Assembly: GCA_947173865.1 (NCBI GenBank)
Contig: CAMWGS010000116.1
Location: 1-6,452, forward strand
Direction: 5' to 3'
Length of the DNA: 6,452 nucleotides
Source: an uncultured Ruminococcus sp.
GTDB lineage: Bacteria; Bacillota; Clostridia; Oscillospirales; Ruminococcaceae
The notes below the pieces were generated by a model. That model saw nothing but the letters and a program-made list of their open reading frames with translations. It made no database searches and was not told the DNA's origin. Positions 1-6,283 of this stretch are shown here, piece after piece (position 1 is the stretch's first letter; the number at the start of each line of letters is the position of its first letter). A program made the position numbers and the translations under genes.

Positions 1-1
1 G

Positions 2-1015
2 CTTGTAACTCCGCTGTATTCGTGTCCCTTTGAGGACTGCGGAAAAGACGGCGTGAATGTCAGGATTTTTGTAAGAACATACAACGATATTCCGACTAAT
101 CAGATTTATGCGGTTGAATATATTGGAGAATATATTCAGTCCAATTTTATAGCCGTTGCAGATTCAAAGGCAAAGTTTACTGACAAGGATTTTGAAAGTA
201 TTGATTCGGCGGAAGTAAATATTTCTGAATTGGCTTTGAATGAAGCAGTGAAAGTTAATTTTACGCCTACTGCTACTGCTGAATCTTACATCACAGACAA
301 ATATGACAACAAAGTTTCATTAGCGTCGTTTGAATATGAAAGTATTTTCAAGTCTGGTGACGAAGTACAGAAAATTGTTTCACAGGTATTATATTACGGT
401 GACAGAATCAATGAAGCACCTGAAAAATATTATTATGATATAAACAACACTCCCGATATTGATGCAGAAGGAGTATGGAAACATTCGGTGTGCTTTGACG
501 GTTTTACGGCTATGCCCGAAGAAAGCAGGTCACTGTTTATAAAAACACCTTTGTTCAGCGATGAAGTATCCGACGAAAACAGCATTGCATGCGCATATAT
601 AACACTGGAAAGTATTGCAGATGTTGTAGAAAATGACATCATGGGTATAAAATTCTATTCTCTTGACCTGCGGAGTTTTTCGGATAGTGATGTAAGTATT
701 GTTGCAGTTCCGTATGACAAGGAAATTATGAAAACTCTGAAAATGTATTTTTCTCAGTCGGGAATATTTTTGTCAAGTTATTCTGATGTTGCTATGGTTG
801 TTACCTGCGATGATACAGGAATGACTGAAATAATAAGCTGGTACGACGAAAATTATTATAGTATTTCTACTGCTGAAGAAGAAAATGCCATATTAACTGC
901 AGAAGATAAAAGATATTCTGAACTGACAGAACAGGAAGAAGAAGCAAAGCGACGGATTGAAGCCGAAAAAGCAAAGCAGGAAGAATCAAAATCGTATTAT
1001 GAATTTGAGTTCTGA
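2..1015 (+). CDS. Unrecognised acidic protein with charged helical C-terminal tail (5' partial)
   Basis: I do not recognise this protein and assign no function. The reading frame is open to the left edge without a stop, so the gene probably starts outside the window; 337 residues are visible. A GTG at 53 could serve as a start, but only a weak GGAAAAG precedes it and the 17 upstream codons read as ordinary protein, so I treat the gene as truncated by the window. The visible N-terminus has a Cys pair (CPFEDC, residues 8-13). The middle is mixed and rich in Asp, Glu, Ser and Tyr, with no hydrophobic segment long enough to be an obvious membrane helix. The last ~48 residues (about 290-337) are dominated by Glu, Lys, Ala and Gln, which suggests a helix or short coiled coil, then end in an aromatic/acidic YYEFEF. 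A signal peptide or anchor, if any, would lie outside. It converges on the exporter gene and shares a terminator region with it. Confidence 0.75.
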   Translation, partial: LVTPLYSCPFEDCGKDGVNVRIFVRTYNDIPTNQIYAVEYIGEYIQSNFIAVADSKAKFTDKDFESIDSAEVNISELALNEAVKVNFTPTATAESYITDKYDNKVSLASFEYESIFKSGDEVQKIVSQVLYYGDRINEAPEKYYYDINNTPDIDAEGVWKHSVCFDGFTAMPEESRSLFIKTPLFSDEVSDENSIACAYITLESIADVVENDIMGIKFYSLDLRSFSDSDVSIVAVPYDKEIMKTLKMYFSQSGIFLSSYSDVAMVVTCDDTGMTEIISWYDENYYSISTAEEENAILTAEDKRYSELTEQEEEAKRRIEAEKAKQEESKSYYEFEF

Positions 1016-1060
1016 ACGAATCCGCTTTACAGATAAATAAACAAAAGAAAGTTTTATAAA

Positions 1061-1098
1061 AAATCCCCTGAACTGTTTTTATACGGTTCGGGGGATTT
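1061..1098. terminator. Bidirectional terminator between convergent genes
   Basis: A 15-bp inverted repeat (arms 1061-1075 and 1084-1098, 8-nt loop TTTTTATA) with a CCCC/GGGG core. Transcribed from the + strand it pairs along its whole length, with two G-U pairs. From the - strand those two positions become C-A mismatches, but the hairpin is followed by a better U-run (ATTTTTTATAAAA). It starts 46 bp after the + strand stop and 13 bp past the - strand stop, so it probably ends both transcripts. Confidence 0.85.
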
Positions 1099-1110
1099 AT
1101 ATTAATTTTA

Positions 1111-2433
1111 TCAGCTGCTTTTTCTGAAATTTGTGTCTGTGAGTATTCGTGCGAAGATAAGTCCGAGAGGAAGTGCGACAACTATCAGAAGTGCTTTTGT
1201 AAGCCATAAAGCACCTGTCTGTATGTCGTTGAGTGCCATGTAGTATATTCCTTTGTACATGAACATTCCTGGAACCATTATTACTATTGACGGAACTGTA
1301 AGCGTTATTCTCGGATAACCCACTTTTTTCTTTAGTGCCGACGCAAGAAGTCCCGAACACAGTGCTCCGACAAATGCAGCTGTACTTACAGGAATTGATG
1401 TAAAGTCAATAAGTTCAAGACGAAGTGTATTTACAATCATTCCTATTATTCCCGCAATCAAAGCCATTTTTCTCGGACTGTTGAACATAAGTGAAAAGCC
1501 GTATACTCCGCAGAAGCTTGTTATAAGTCTGAGAACGAGAGTAAGTGTGTGTGTTAATTCAGGCTCATTGAATTCGGACGGGTGGAAATGAAATATTGTT
1601 GCTGTTATCCAGCCTGTGAGGGTTGCCATAATAATTATGAGCAGGGCATAGGTGACACGTTCAAGCCCTGAACGCAGGTCAAGCTTTGCGAGGTCGATTC
1701 CTCCCGTAATAAGCGGAAATCCTGGTATAACAAACAGCATTGAGCATATGTAGCCTGCCTGATGTACATTTGAAACACCGATGACTATTTCCGCAAGTTT
1801 CAGGAGCAGTACATACACACAGCACGCCGATGCAACTCCGACTGTTACGTTTGCAAGAAGTGTTATGTGTTTTTCAAGAAGCTTTTTTCTGACGAAGTTT
1901 CCCACACCTGCTCCGAAAAATGCACATATCATTTCAACTGCTCCTCCGCCGAGCAGAAATGTGAACGCACAACAGGCTATTGCAGAGGCAAGACCTAAAT
2001 TCCACGCTTTATAGTTTGCTGGCATTTCCTGAAACTTGTCAAGGATTCTGTGAAACTGTTCAACGGAATATTTTTCTGCCCTTTCCTGAAAACCGTCTGC
2101 AAATTCTTCCAGACAGTTCAGACGGTCTGTATTTACTCCTGTAGTGTTGATTGAAAGGGCATTCGTGTAAGTTTCACCGTTTTCTATGCAGGTATATTCT
2201 ATGGCTAGCAGTCCTATATCGGCGGTACAGGTTATATTCAAGGCTCTTGATATTTTGTTCATTGATGCACGCACTCTCCATGCACCCGTACCGACTGAAA
2301 GCATCATAAGTCCCACTCGTCCGACAAGCGTGGCTTTTTCTTTCAGCGTCGCATTGATTGCAGGAATATTTTCCTCACTTTCAATGATTTCGTGCCATGA
2401 TATAGTCATGTGTTGTTTTCTGAACTTACTCAT
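1111..2433 (-). CDS. Threonine/serine exporter family protein (ThrE-like, DUF1212 + ThrE_2 in one chain)
   Basis: Predicted inner-membrane exporter of threonine/serine or similar small solutes, probably driven by proton motive force as for the characterised ThrE of Corynebacterium. The 440-residue chain has a soluble N-terminal part (about 1-140), including the family-like stretch VGTGAWRVRASMNKISRALN near residues 47-66. About ten hydrophobic segments follow (roughly 143-162, 163-180, 190-212, 228-245, 258-280, 296-316, 322-338, 345-366, 378-398, 408-430). PGFPLITGGIDLAKLDLRSG (237-256) and the second-half stretch PRITLTVPSIVIMVPGMFMY (374-393) are typical of this family. Many Firmicutes encode the two halves as separate genes; here they are joined near residues 285-295. 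The start is the ATG at 2433, placed 6 nt from AGAGGTG; the in-frame GTG at 2442 lies inside that ribosome binding site. It has its own promoter. Family assignment is firm; the actual substrate is inferred. Confidence 0.9.
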   Translation of the reverse strand: MSKFRKQHMTISWHEIIESEENIPAINATLKEKATLVGRVGLMMLSVGTGAWRVRASMNKISRALNITCTADIGLLAIEYTCIENGETYTNALSINTTGVNTDRLNCLEEFADGFQERAEKYSVEQFHRILDKFQEMPANYKAWNLGLASAIACCAFTFLLGGGAVEMICAFFGAGVGNFVRKKLLEKHITLLANVTVGVASACCVYVLLLKLAEIVIGVSNVHQAGYICSMLFVIPGFPLITGGIDLAKLDLRSGLERVTYALLIIIMATLTGWITATIFHFHPSEFNEPELTHTLTLVLRLITSFCGVYGFSLMFNSPRKMALIAGIIGMIVNTLRLELIDFTSIPVSTAAFVGALCSGLLASALKKKVGYPRITLTVPSIVIMVPGMFMYKGIYYMALNDIQTGALWLTKALLIVVALPLGLIFARILTDTNFRKSS

Positions 2434-2439
2434 TGTGTA

Positions 2440-2446
2440 CACCTCT
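2440..2446 (-). promoter_or_regulatory. Ribosome binding site that sets the exporter start
   Basis: AGAGGTG on the minus strand with 6 nt to the ATG at 2433-2431. It overlaps the upstream in-frame GTG (2442-2440), which would give a protein three residues longer, so that GTG is unlikely to be the start. Confidence 0.75.
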
Positions 2447-2467
2447 ATAAATATTTTTTTCTATATA

Positions 2468-2496
2468 AGTATATCATTTCCGACAGAAAAAATCAA
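2468..2496 (-). promoter_or_regulatory. Probable SigA-type promoter of the exporter gene
   Basis: Minus strand TTGATT (2496-2491), 17-bp spacer, TATACT (2473-2468), with TG one base before the -10 element (extended -10). Predicted transcription start is near 2461, leaving a leader of about 28 nt. The -35 matches consensus at 4 of 6 positions and the -10 at 5 of 6. Confidence 0.6.
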
Positions 2497-2510
2497 TTGA
2501 CGGCATACAA

Positions 2511-2535
2511 ATATCCCTCCTCAAAGAAGGGATAT
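2511..2535 (-). terminator. Hairpin terminator after the ABC operon (weak U-run)
   Basis: ATATCCCT and AGGGATAT form an 8-bp perfect stem. On the minus strand it extends by a U-G and a C-G pair to 10 bp with loop UUUGA. It begins 9 nt after the permease stop codon. The following bases (TTGTATGCC) make a poor U-tract, so termination may be leaky and some transcription could reach the exporter gene. Confidence 0.6.
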
Positions 2536-2544
2536 AATTGTTTA

Positions 2545-3315
2545 TTATGACAAATCAGCTTTCATTTTTGTCCTGAACGAGTATGAAGCAATAATATTTA
2601 TGACAACCGCACAGACTGTCACTATAATCAGAGGTACTGTAAACTCGTCTTTTCCGAAGTTCATAAAAGTTGCCGAACGTGCGGATTTGGTACAGTAGAA
2701 GAACGGCAGACACTTGCATATCTTAAGCATTGTACCGCCCGTCATTTCAGAATCAAACCATATTCCGCCCAAAAATGAACTCAGTGATATTATTATGGAA
2801 CTTACTGCGGGAGCAGATTTGTCACTGAATAGTGAACCGAATAAAAGTCCGAATCCTATAAACATAACTGCTGACGGTATGAGTACAATGAACGATATAA
2901 GCATACCGCCTATATTTATTTCCGTTTTTGTTATGAGTGATATGAAAATGGAAGCAATACCTGTTATTATATTCTGTATAAGTGATAATACGGTCATAGG
3001 AATAATATAACCCACAATAAAATCAGTCGGTTTCAGCGGTGATGCATACATTCGTACAAGAAACGCTCCTGCACGGTCTTTTGATACGCTGATAGCAGTG
3101 AACAGCATTATAAAAGTCTGTCCGAATACTGATATTCCGCCGTAAAGATTATCTATCCTGAATATTGTCATTCCCGACTCTTTCGGAATACTGTTGTTTA
3201 CGCAGGTCATTACAATAAGCATTACAATAGGAAATCCGAGACAGAATATATAACTGAGAGGTTCACGAAGTATCTCCTTCATGTTTCTTGACGCAAAAGC
3301 TTTTATTCTGTTCAT
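2545..3315 (-). CDS. ABC-2 type transporter permease
   Basis: Membrane subunit that should form a dimeric or two-chain channel with the ATPase encoded just upstream, in the cytoplasmic membrane. The 256-residue chain is the usual size for a single-domain ABC-2 permease. It shows six hydrophobic segments (about 22-40, 58-77, 99-127, 136-162, 168-187, 226-247). A cytoplasmic N-terminal amphipathic stretch precedes the first (FASRNMKEILREPL). The loop after segment 2 (SKDRAGAFLVRMYASPLKPTDF, split at about 78-99) resembles the family's conserved charged loop preceding a SPL/SPI turn. The region FLGGIWF near 181-187, then a CLPFFYCTKSAR stretch, fits the segment 5-6 loop of ABC-2 exporters. Its ATG overlaps the ATPase stop codon as ATGA, so the two are probably translationally coupled. 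Direction is likely export; substrate is unknown (drug, peptide, lipid or polysaccharide precursors are all possible). Confidence 0.88.
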   Translation of the reverse strand: MNRIKAFASRNMKEILREPLSYIFCLGFPIVMLIVMTCVNNSIPKESGMTIFRIDNLYGGISVFGQTFIMLFTAISVSKDRAGAFLVRMYASPLKPTDFIVGYIIPMTVLSLIQNIITGIASIFISLITKTEINIGGMLISFIVLIPSAVMFIGFGLLFGSLFSDKSAPAVSSIIISLSSFLGGIWFDSEMTGGTMLKICKCLPFFYCTKSARSATFMNFGKDEFTVPLIIVTVCAVVINIIASYSFRTKMKADLS

Positions 3316-4043
3316 TGTTTTCCGTTCCTTTCCGCAATTTCAACAAATGCATTTTCAAGACCTTTTTTGCCTGATATTTCTTCAAGTTCCGCAAGTGTTC
3401 CCATAGCAGAAATTTTTCCGTTTATCATTATGGCGATACGGTCGGACAAGGCTTCTGCTTCTTCCATGTAGTGAGTGGTGAGGATTATTGTTATTTTTCC
3501 TTTGAGTGACTCTATTGCTTTCCACAGTTCACGGCGTGCGAGTACATCAAGTCCCAGAGTCGGTTCATCAAGAAAAAGTACTTTAGGCTCTGAAATCAGT
3601 GCCATAGCTATTGAAAGCTTTCTCTGCCAGCCACCCGAAAGAGTTTTTGCACGTGTGTTTTCTGTTTCCTGCATATTGAAAAGCTGAATCATTTCGTCAG
3701 TGCGTGATTTGACTTTTTCCTTGCTCAGACCGTAAATATTTGCAATAAATTCAAGGTTTTCCCTTACTGTAAGATTTTCCGCAACTGATGTGTCCTGCGG
3801 CGATATTCCCGTAACGGATTTTACTTCACTGCTTTCTCTTGTACAGCTGTGACCGTCTATAAAAGCCTCTCCGCAGGTTGCGGACGACAGACATGAAAGC
3901 ATACGGATAGTTGTTGTCTTGCCTGTACCGTTTACGCCGAGGAGTGCGAAAAGTTCACCTTCTTTTACCGAGAGGTTGAGAGAGTCAACCGCTGTTTTGT
4001 CACCGTATTTTTTTGTAAGATTTTGTGTTTCAATTATATTCAT
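3312..4043 (-). CDS. ABC transporter ATP-binding protein
   Basis: Cytoplasmic ATPase that powers the neighbouring permease. The 243-residue protein contains every element of an active ABC nucleotide-binding domain: Walker A GVNGTGKT (36-43), Q-loop Gln83 in GISPQD, signature LSGGW (135-139), Walker B VLFLDEP (155-161, with Asp159 and catalytic Glu160), D-loop LGLD (163-166) and H-loop His191 in TTHYMEEAE. The overall pattern matches the DrrA/CcmA-like exporter class that pairs with ABC-2 permeases. Small deviations are Thr40 in Walker A, where Ala is usual, and Trp139 after LSGG, where Met, Gln or Glu is usual; neither should abolish activity. The ATG at 4043 follows AGGAG with 6 nt spacing, and this site overlaps the stop codon of the regulator gene, only 9 nt upstream, consistent with one operon. 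Drug, bacteriocin or peptide efflux is the common role of this gene arrangement, but the substrate is not shown. Confidence 0.93.
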   Translation of the reverse strand: MNIIETQNLTKKYGDKTAVDSLNLSVKEGELFALLGVNGTGKTTTIRMLSCLSSATCGEAFIDGHSCTRESSEVKSVTGISPQDTSVAENLTVRENLEFIANIYGLSKEKVKSRTDEMIQLFNMQETENTRAKTLSGGWQRKLSIAMALISEPKVLFLDEPTLGLDVLARRELWKAIESLKGKITIILTTHYMEEAEALSDRIAIMINGKISAMGTLAELEEISGKKGLENAFVEIAERNGKQ

Positions 4044-4052
4044 AAAAAACTC

Positions 4053-4445
4053 CTAAGTCTTGTCTTTAATGCTGCCTGCATTTATCAGGGCAATTCCTTT
4101 TTCTTCGTCACCAAGTACTATTATTGCGTCTCCTGCATTTAGATTGAAAACTTTTCTGCATTCGGCAGGAAGCGTTATCTGACCTTTTTCGTTGAGTTTG
4201 CATATTCCGAAAACGTGTTTTCCGTCCTTCGAATGTTCTTCTTTTCCAATGTCACGTACAAGAATATCAACTGTTGTTTCATAAAGGTCTGCAAGTTTTA
4301 TACAGCTTTCGATGTCGGGGAGTGATTCTCCTTTTTCCCACTTTGCAACCGCCTGACGTGATACACCAAGTTTTTCTGCAATATCTTCCTGTGTAAAACC
4401 ATATTGTTTGCGGTATATTTTAAGTTTGTTGAATTGTATTCCCAT
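4053..4445 (-). CDS. XRE-family regulator with C-terminal AbrB/SpoVT-type domain
   Basis: Predicted DNA-binding regulator of its own operon and the ABC transporter. The 130-residue chain begins with an XRE/Cro-like helix-turn-helix (about 6-60), with turn and recognition helix in GVSRQAVAKWEKGESLPD (27-44). A short hydrophilic linker (about 66-77) follows. The C-terminal part (79-121) reads as an AbrB/MazE/SpoVT swapped-hairpin domain: ICKLNEKGQITLPAECRKVF, then a LNAGD turn and a final strand pair. Both parts can bind DNA in their own families; whether the second does so here or only dimerises is open. The start is the ATG at 4445, 6 nt from GAGGTG; an in-frame GTG at 4454 lies in that ribosome binding site. 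It is first in the operon, directly after a consensus promoter, so autoregulation is likely. Repressor or activator role is not visible from sequence. There is no adjacent toxin gene, which argues against a MazE-type antitoxin. Confidence 0.88.
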   Translation of the reverse strand: MGIQFNKLKIYRKQYGFTQEDIAEKLGVSRQAVAKWEKGESLPDIESCIKLADLYETTVDILVRDIGKEEHSKDGKHVFGICKLNEKGQITLPAECRKVFNLNAGDAIIVLGDEEKGIALINAGSIKDKT

Positions 4446-4451
4446 TATTTT

Positions 4452-4457
4452 CACCTC
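4452..4457 (-). promoter_or_regulatory. Ribosome binding site that sets the regulator start
   Basis: GAGGTG on the minus strand, 6 nt from the ATG at 4445-4443. It contains the in-frame GTG (4454-4452) that would otherwise add three residues. It also coincides with the predicted transcription start, so the mRNA leader is almost nothing but this site. Confidence 0.75.
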
Positions 4458-4463
4458 GTTTCA

Positions 4464-4492
4464 ATTATACTATTTACGGAATGTTATGTCAA
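4464..4492 (-). promoter_or_regulatory. Perfect consensus SigA promoter of the regulator-ABC operon
   Basis: Minus strand TTGACA (4492-4487), exactly 17-bp spacer, TATAAT (4469-4464): 12 of 12 consensus bases. Predicted start is near 4457, giving a leader of about 12-14 nt. A promoter this strong normally needs a repressor to keep it down, which suits an autoregulating first gene. Confidence 0.9.
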
Positions 4493-4500
4493 CCAACCAT

Positions 4501-4520
4501 AATCAACATTTATGTTAATT
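4501..4520. promoter_or_regulatory. Candidate operator palindrome upstream of the operon promoter
   Basis: AATCAACATTTATGTTAATT is a 20-bp imperfect palindrome: AACAT-TT-ATGTT core, flanked by AAT/ATT, with one mismatched pair (4504/4517). It ends 8 bp upstream of the -35 element, with its centre about 54 bp before the predicted start. A further ATGTTA copy lies in the promoter spacer (4481-4486), 31 bp from the copy at 4512-4517. The location and symmetry suit a dimeric regulator; the identity of the binder is inferred. Confidence 0.45.
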
Positions 4521-4546
4521 ATAGTTGCATTTTCGTTAAATGTCTG
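4518..4546 (-). promoter_or_regulatory. Possible second, weaker promoter of the regulator-ABC operon
   Basis: Minus strand CAGACA (4546-4541), 17-bp spacer, TATAAT (4523-4518). The -10 is perfect and the -35 matches at 4 of 6 positions. Transcription would start near 4511, inside the candidate operator palindrome, giving a leader of about 65 nt. AT-rich DNA yields such matches by chance, so this is tentative. Confidence 0.35.
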
Positions 4547-4567
4547 ATATAGATTACAAAATAGTAT

Positions 4568-4597
4568 AAAAAAGCCTGTCGGAAAAATATCCGACAG
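4568..4597 (-). terminator. Intrinsic terminator of the c-di-GMP phosphodiesterase gene
   Basis: Perfect 8-bp stem CTGTCGGA/TCCGACAG (arms 4576-4583 and 4590-4597) with a 6-nt loop. On the minus strand it is followed by GCTTTTTTATAC, a proper U-tract. It begins 8 nt after the TGA of the EAL gene and separates that unit from the regulator promoter. Confidence 0.9.
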
Positions 4598-4605
4598 ACT
4601 GTAAG

Positions 4606-6255
4606 TCAGAATTCTTTTTTGATAAGTTCTTCCATTGGAATAGGTTTTGAGTAATAATATCCCTGAAAACTTTTAATACCGTATTTACGCAGAAAATCAC
4701 GCATCTGAGCAGTTTCTACACCTTCTACGCATACTTCTGCCGAAAAAGCACCTGCGAGTGAAGATATAAATTTTACTGTGTTCTGGTCGGAAGTACTTTT
4801 TTCTATGTCCTTGACAAATTCCCTGTCAATTTTAACGGTATCAATGGGGAGTGTGCGGAGAACACCGAGTGAAGAAAATCCCGTCCCGAAGTCGTCGAGG
4901 GCGATTTTTATACCATGCTTCCTGAAAATCTTGAACATATTATTTAAAATATCAATGTCAAGCAGACGACATCTTTCCGTTATTTCAAGACACAGATTCT
5001 CCGAAGGGAACCCCGTTTTCTGAAGAAGACTGAAAACGTCCGAAACAAAATCACTTCTTTCAAGCTGTGCATATGAAATGTTGACATTCATAATAAAGTC
5101 AGGGTATTTTTCGAGAAAAATCTTTCCGTCCGTCATTGCCTGCCGCAGAATCCACTTTCCGAGTTCGGGGAACAAAACGTCCTGTTCCAGTACGGGAACA
5201 AACTGAACAGGCGGAACAGTTCCGTATTTTTCATTTTGCCAGCGGACAAGTGCTTCCATGCCTTTAAGTTTTTCGGTATCGGCGTACATAATGGGCTGAT
5301 AGCAGAGATAAAACCCCTCACAGTTTTCAATAACACTGTTTCGTATCACATTCAGTTTTTCAATGAATTTTTTATTGTCGTCATTTTGAATGTTCTCAAA
5401 TATCACCATGTCGCCGAGCCGTCTGTTTTTGGACTCGTAATATGCATATTTAAGACATGAATATACTGTTTCACTGGCAATATCGAAATCGTCGATTATC
5501 ATAAGTCCTGCATTGAGTGACAGGCTTATTCGTTCTTCTTCAATAAAAAAAGCATGGGAAACTTTTTCCTGTAAGTTATTATAGAGAACTGAAATTTCAT
5601 CTTTTTCCATGTTACGGGTCAGTATAGCGAACTTAGTTCCGTCCATGCGGTATACTGCTCCTGCATTTCCGAAGATATTCTGTATAAAATCTGAAAGTTT
5701 TCTAAGTACCTTGTTGCCGAATTTATAACCGTAAACATCATTTATAATTGAGAAACCTGTGATTCCTATTATTACAGCAGTAGTTCTTGCCTTTTTCCAC
5801 AGAAGCGTTTTAAGGTCGTCAAAGAATCCGTAAAGACTTCTCAGACCCGTTATTGTATCTATATAACTCAGTGAACCGTGATTTTTTATAGCACCTGCAA
5901 AATATTCGGGTTCACCGTTTTCGTCTCTTATTACTGCACCCCTGCACGTACATACAACATAATTTCCGTCCGCAGATTTTGCACGGTACTGCATATTATG
6001 TCCTTTGTCCTGTCCTGAAAAAATTTTATTTATACTGTTACGATAACTTTCACGGTCATCGGGGTGAATATGTTCTTCCCATATAGTTCCTGCATTATGC
6101 ATATATCTGTCAGGCAGGTTAAAATAGTCCACCGCACTTTTTGACCACCTTGAATAATCGCATTTCATATCACAAAGATAGACGTAATTGCCCTCTGCAA
6201 TAATAGAAAAGGTTTCAAACATACTGTCAAGTCTTTTTAGTCTGCTTGTATCCAT
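4606..6255 (-). CDS. PAS-GGDEF(degenerate)-EAL protein, predicted c-di-GMP phosphodiesterase
   Basis: Predicted soluble enzyme that linearises the second messenger c-di-GMP to pGpG. The 549-residue chain has no evident membrane segment. Domains in order: a PAS_3-like sensor (about 22-124; HPDD at 64-67 and the closing RDENGEP...FAGAIK strand); a GGDEF domain (about 130-288); an EAL domain (about 300-545). In the GGDEF domain the signature is replaced by DGTKF (205-209), losing the catalytic and metal-binding acidic residues, and no RxxD inhibitory site precedes it, so cyclase activity is unlikely; it may still bind GTP as a regulator. The EAL domain keeps the expected residues: Glu334 (EALVRW), Asn392 (NVNIS), Glu424 (EITE), Asp454-Asp455 (DDFGTGFSSL), Lys475 (VKID), Glu511 and Glu514 (EGVET) and Gln531 (QGYYYSKP). 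The start at 6255 follows AAGGAGG with good spacing. It has its own promoter and terminator. The PAS ligand is unknown. Confidence 0.92.
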   Translation of the reverse strand: MDTSRLKRLDSMFETFSIIAEGNYVYLCDMKCDYSRWSKSAVDYFNLPDRYMHNAGTIWEEHIHPDDRESYRNSINKIFSGQDKGHNMQYRAKSADGNYVVCTCRGAVIRDENGEPEYFAGAIKNHGSLSYIDTITGLRSLYGFFDDLKTLLWKKARTTAVIIGITGFSIINDVYGYKFGNKVLRKLSDFIQNIFGNAGAVYRMDGTKFAILTRNMEKDEISVLYNNLQEKVSHAFFIEEERISLSLNAGLMIIDDFDIASETVYSCLKYAYYESKNRRLGDMVIFENIQNDDNKKFIEKLNVIRNSVIENCEGFYLCYQPIMYADTEKLKGMEALVRWQNEKYGTVPPVQFVPVLEQDVLFPELGKWILRQAMTDGKIFLEKYPDFIMNVNISYAQLERSDFVSDVFSLLQKTGFPSENLCLEITERCRLLDIDILNNMFKIFRKHGIKIALDDFGTGFSSLGVLRTLPIDTVKIDREFVKDIEKSTSDQNTVKFISSLAGAFSAEVCVEGVETAQMRDFLRKYGIKSFQGYYYSKPIPMEELIKKEF

Positions 6256-6262
6256 TTTCAGT

Positions 6263-6283
6263 CCTCCTTACCGCTTTCGGTAA
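6263..6283 (-). promoter_or_regulatory. Leader hairpin abutting a strong ribosome binding site
   Basis: On the minus strand TTACCGAAAGCGGTAA (6283-6268) forms a 6-bp perfect stem with loop AAAG. Its last two bases are also the first two of the ribosome binding site AAGGAGG (6269-6263), which stands 7 nt from the ATG at 6255. The stem may affect ribosome access or mRNA stability. The leader is only about 45 nt, too short for a known c-di-GMP riboswitch. Confidence 0.55.

Noticed and set aside
867..1181. Open frame on the - strand spanning the end of the left gene and the terminator
   Set aside because: It runs through the convergent terminator hairpin and overlaps two better-supported genes; its protein resembles an antisense translation.
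1097..1360. Open frame on the - strand overlapping the 3' end of the exporter gene
   Set aside because: It is a different frame of the same strand as the exporter and carries no domain-like sequence. The frame at 5133-5336 within the EAL gene was rejected for the same reason.
1781..2014. Open frame of 77 codons on the + strand inside the exporter gene
   Set aside because: It lies wholly opposite a well-supported membrane protein gene and its translation shows no recognisable domain. The same holds for the + strand frames within 2186-2500, 2714-3010, 3475-3687, 4778-5023 and 5236-5460.
2477..2486. TTTCCGACAG near the exporter promoter also occurs in the terminator at 4576-4597
   Set aside because: A shared 10-mer with no common context; in the terminator it is simply one stem arm, so chance is the best explanation.
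4053..4445. Toxin-antitoxin system with the AbrB-like domain as antitoxin
   Set aside because: The neighbours on both sides are an ABC ATPase and a c-di-GMP enzyme; no small toxin gene is adjacent or overlapping.
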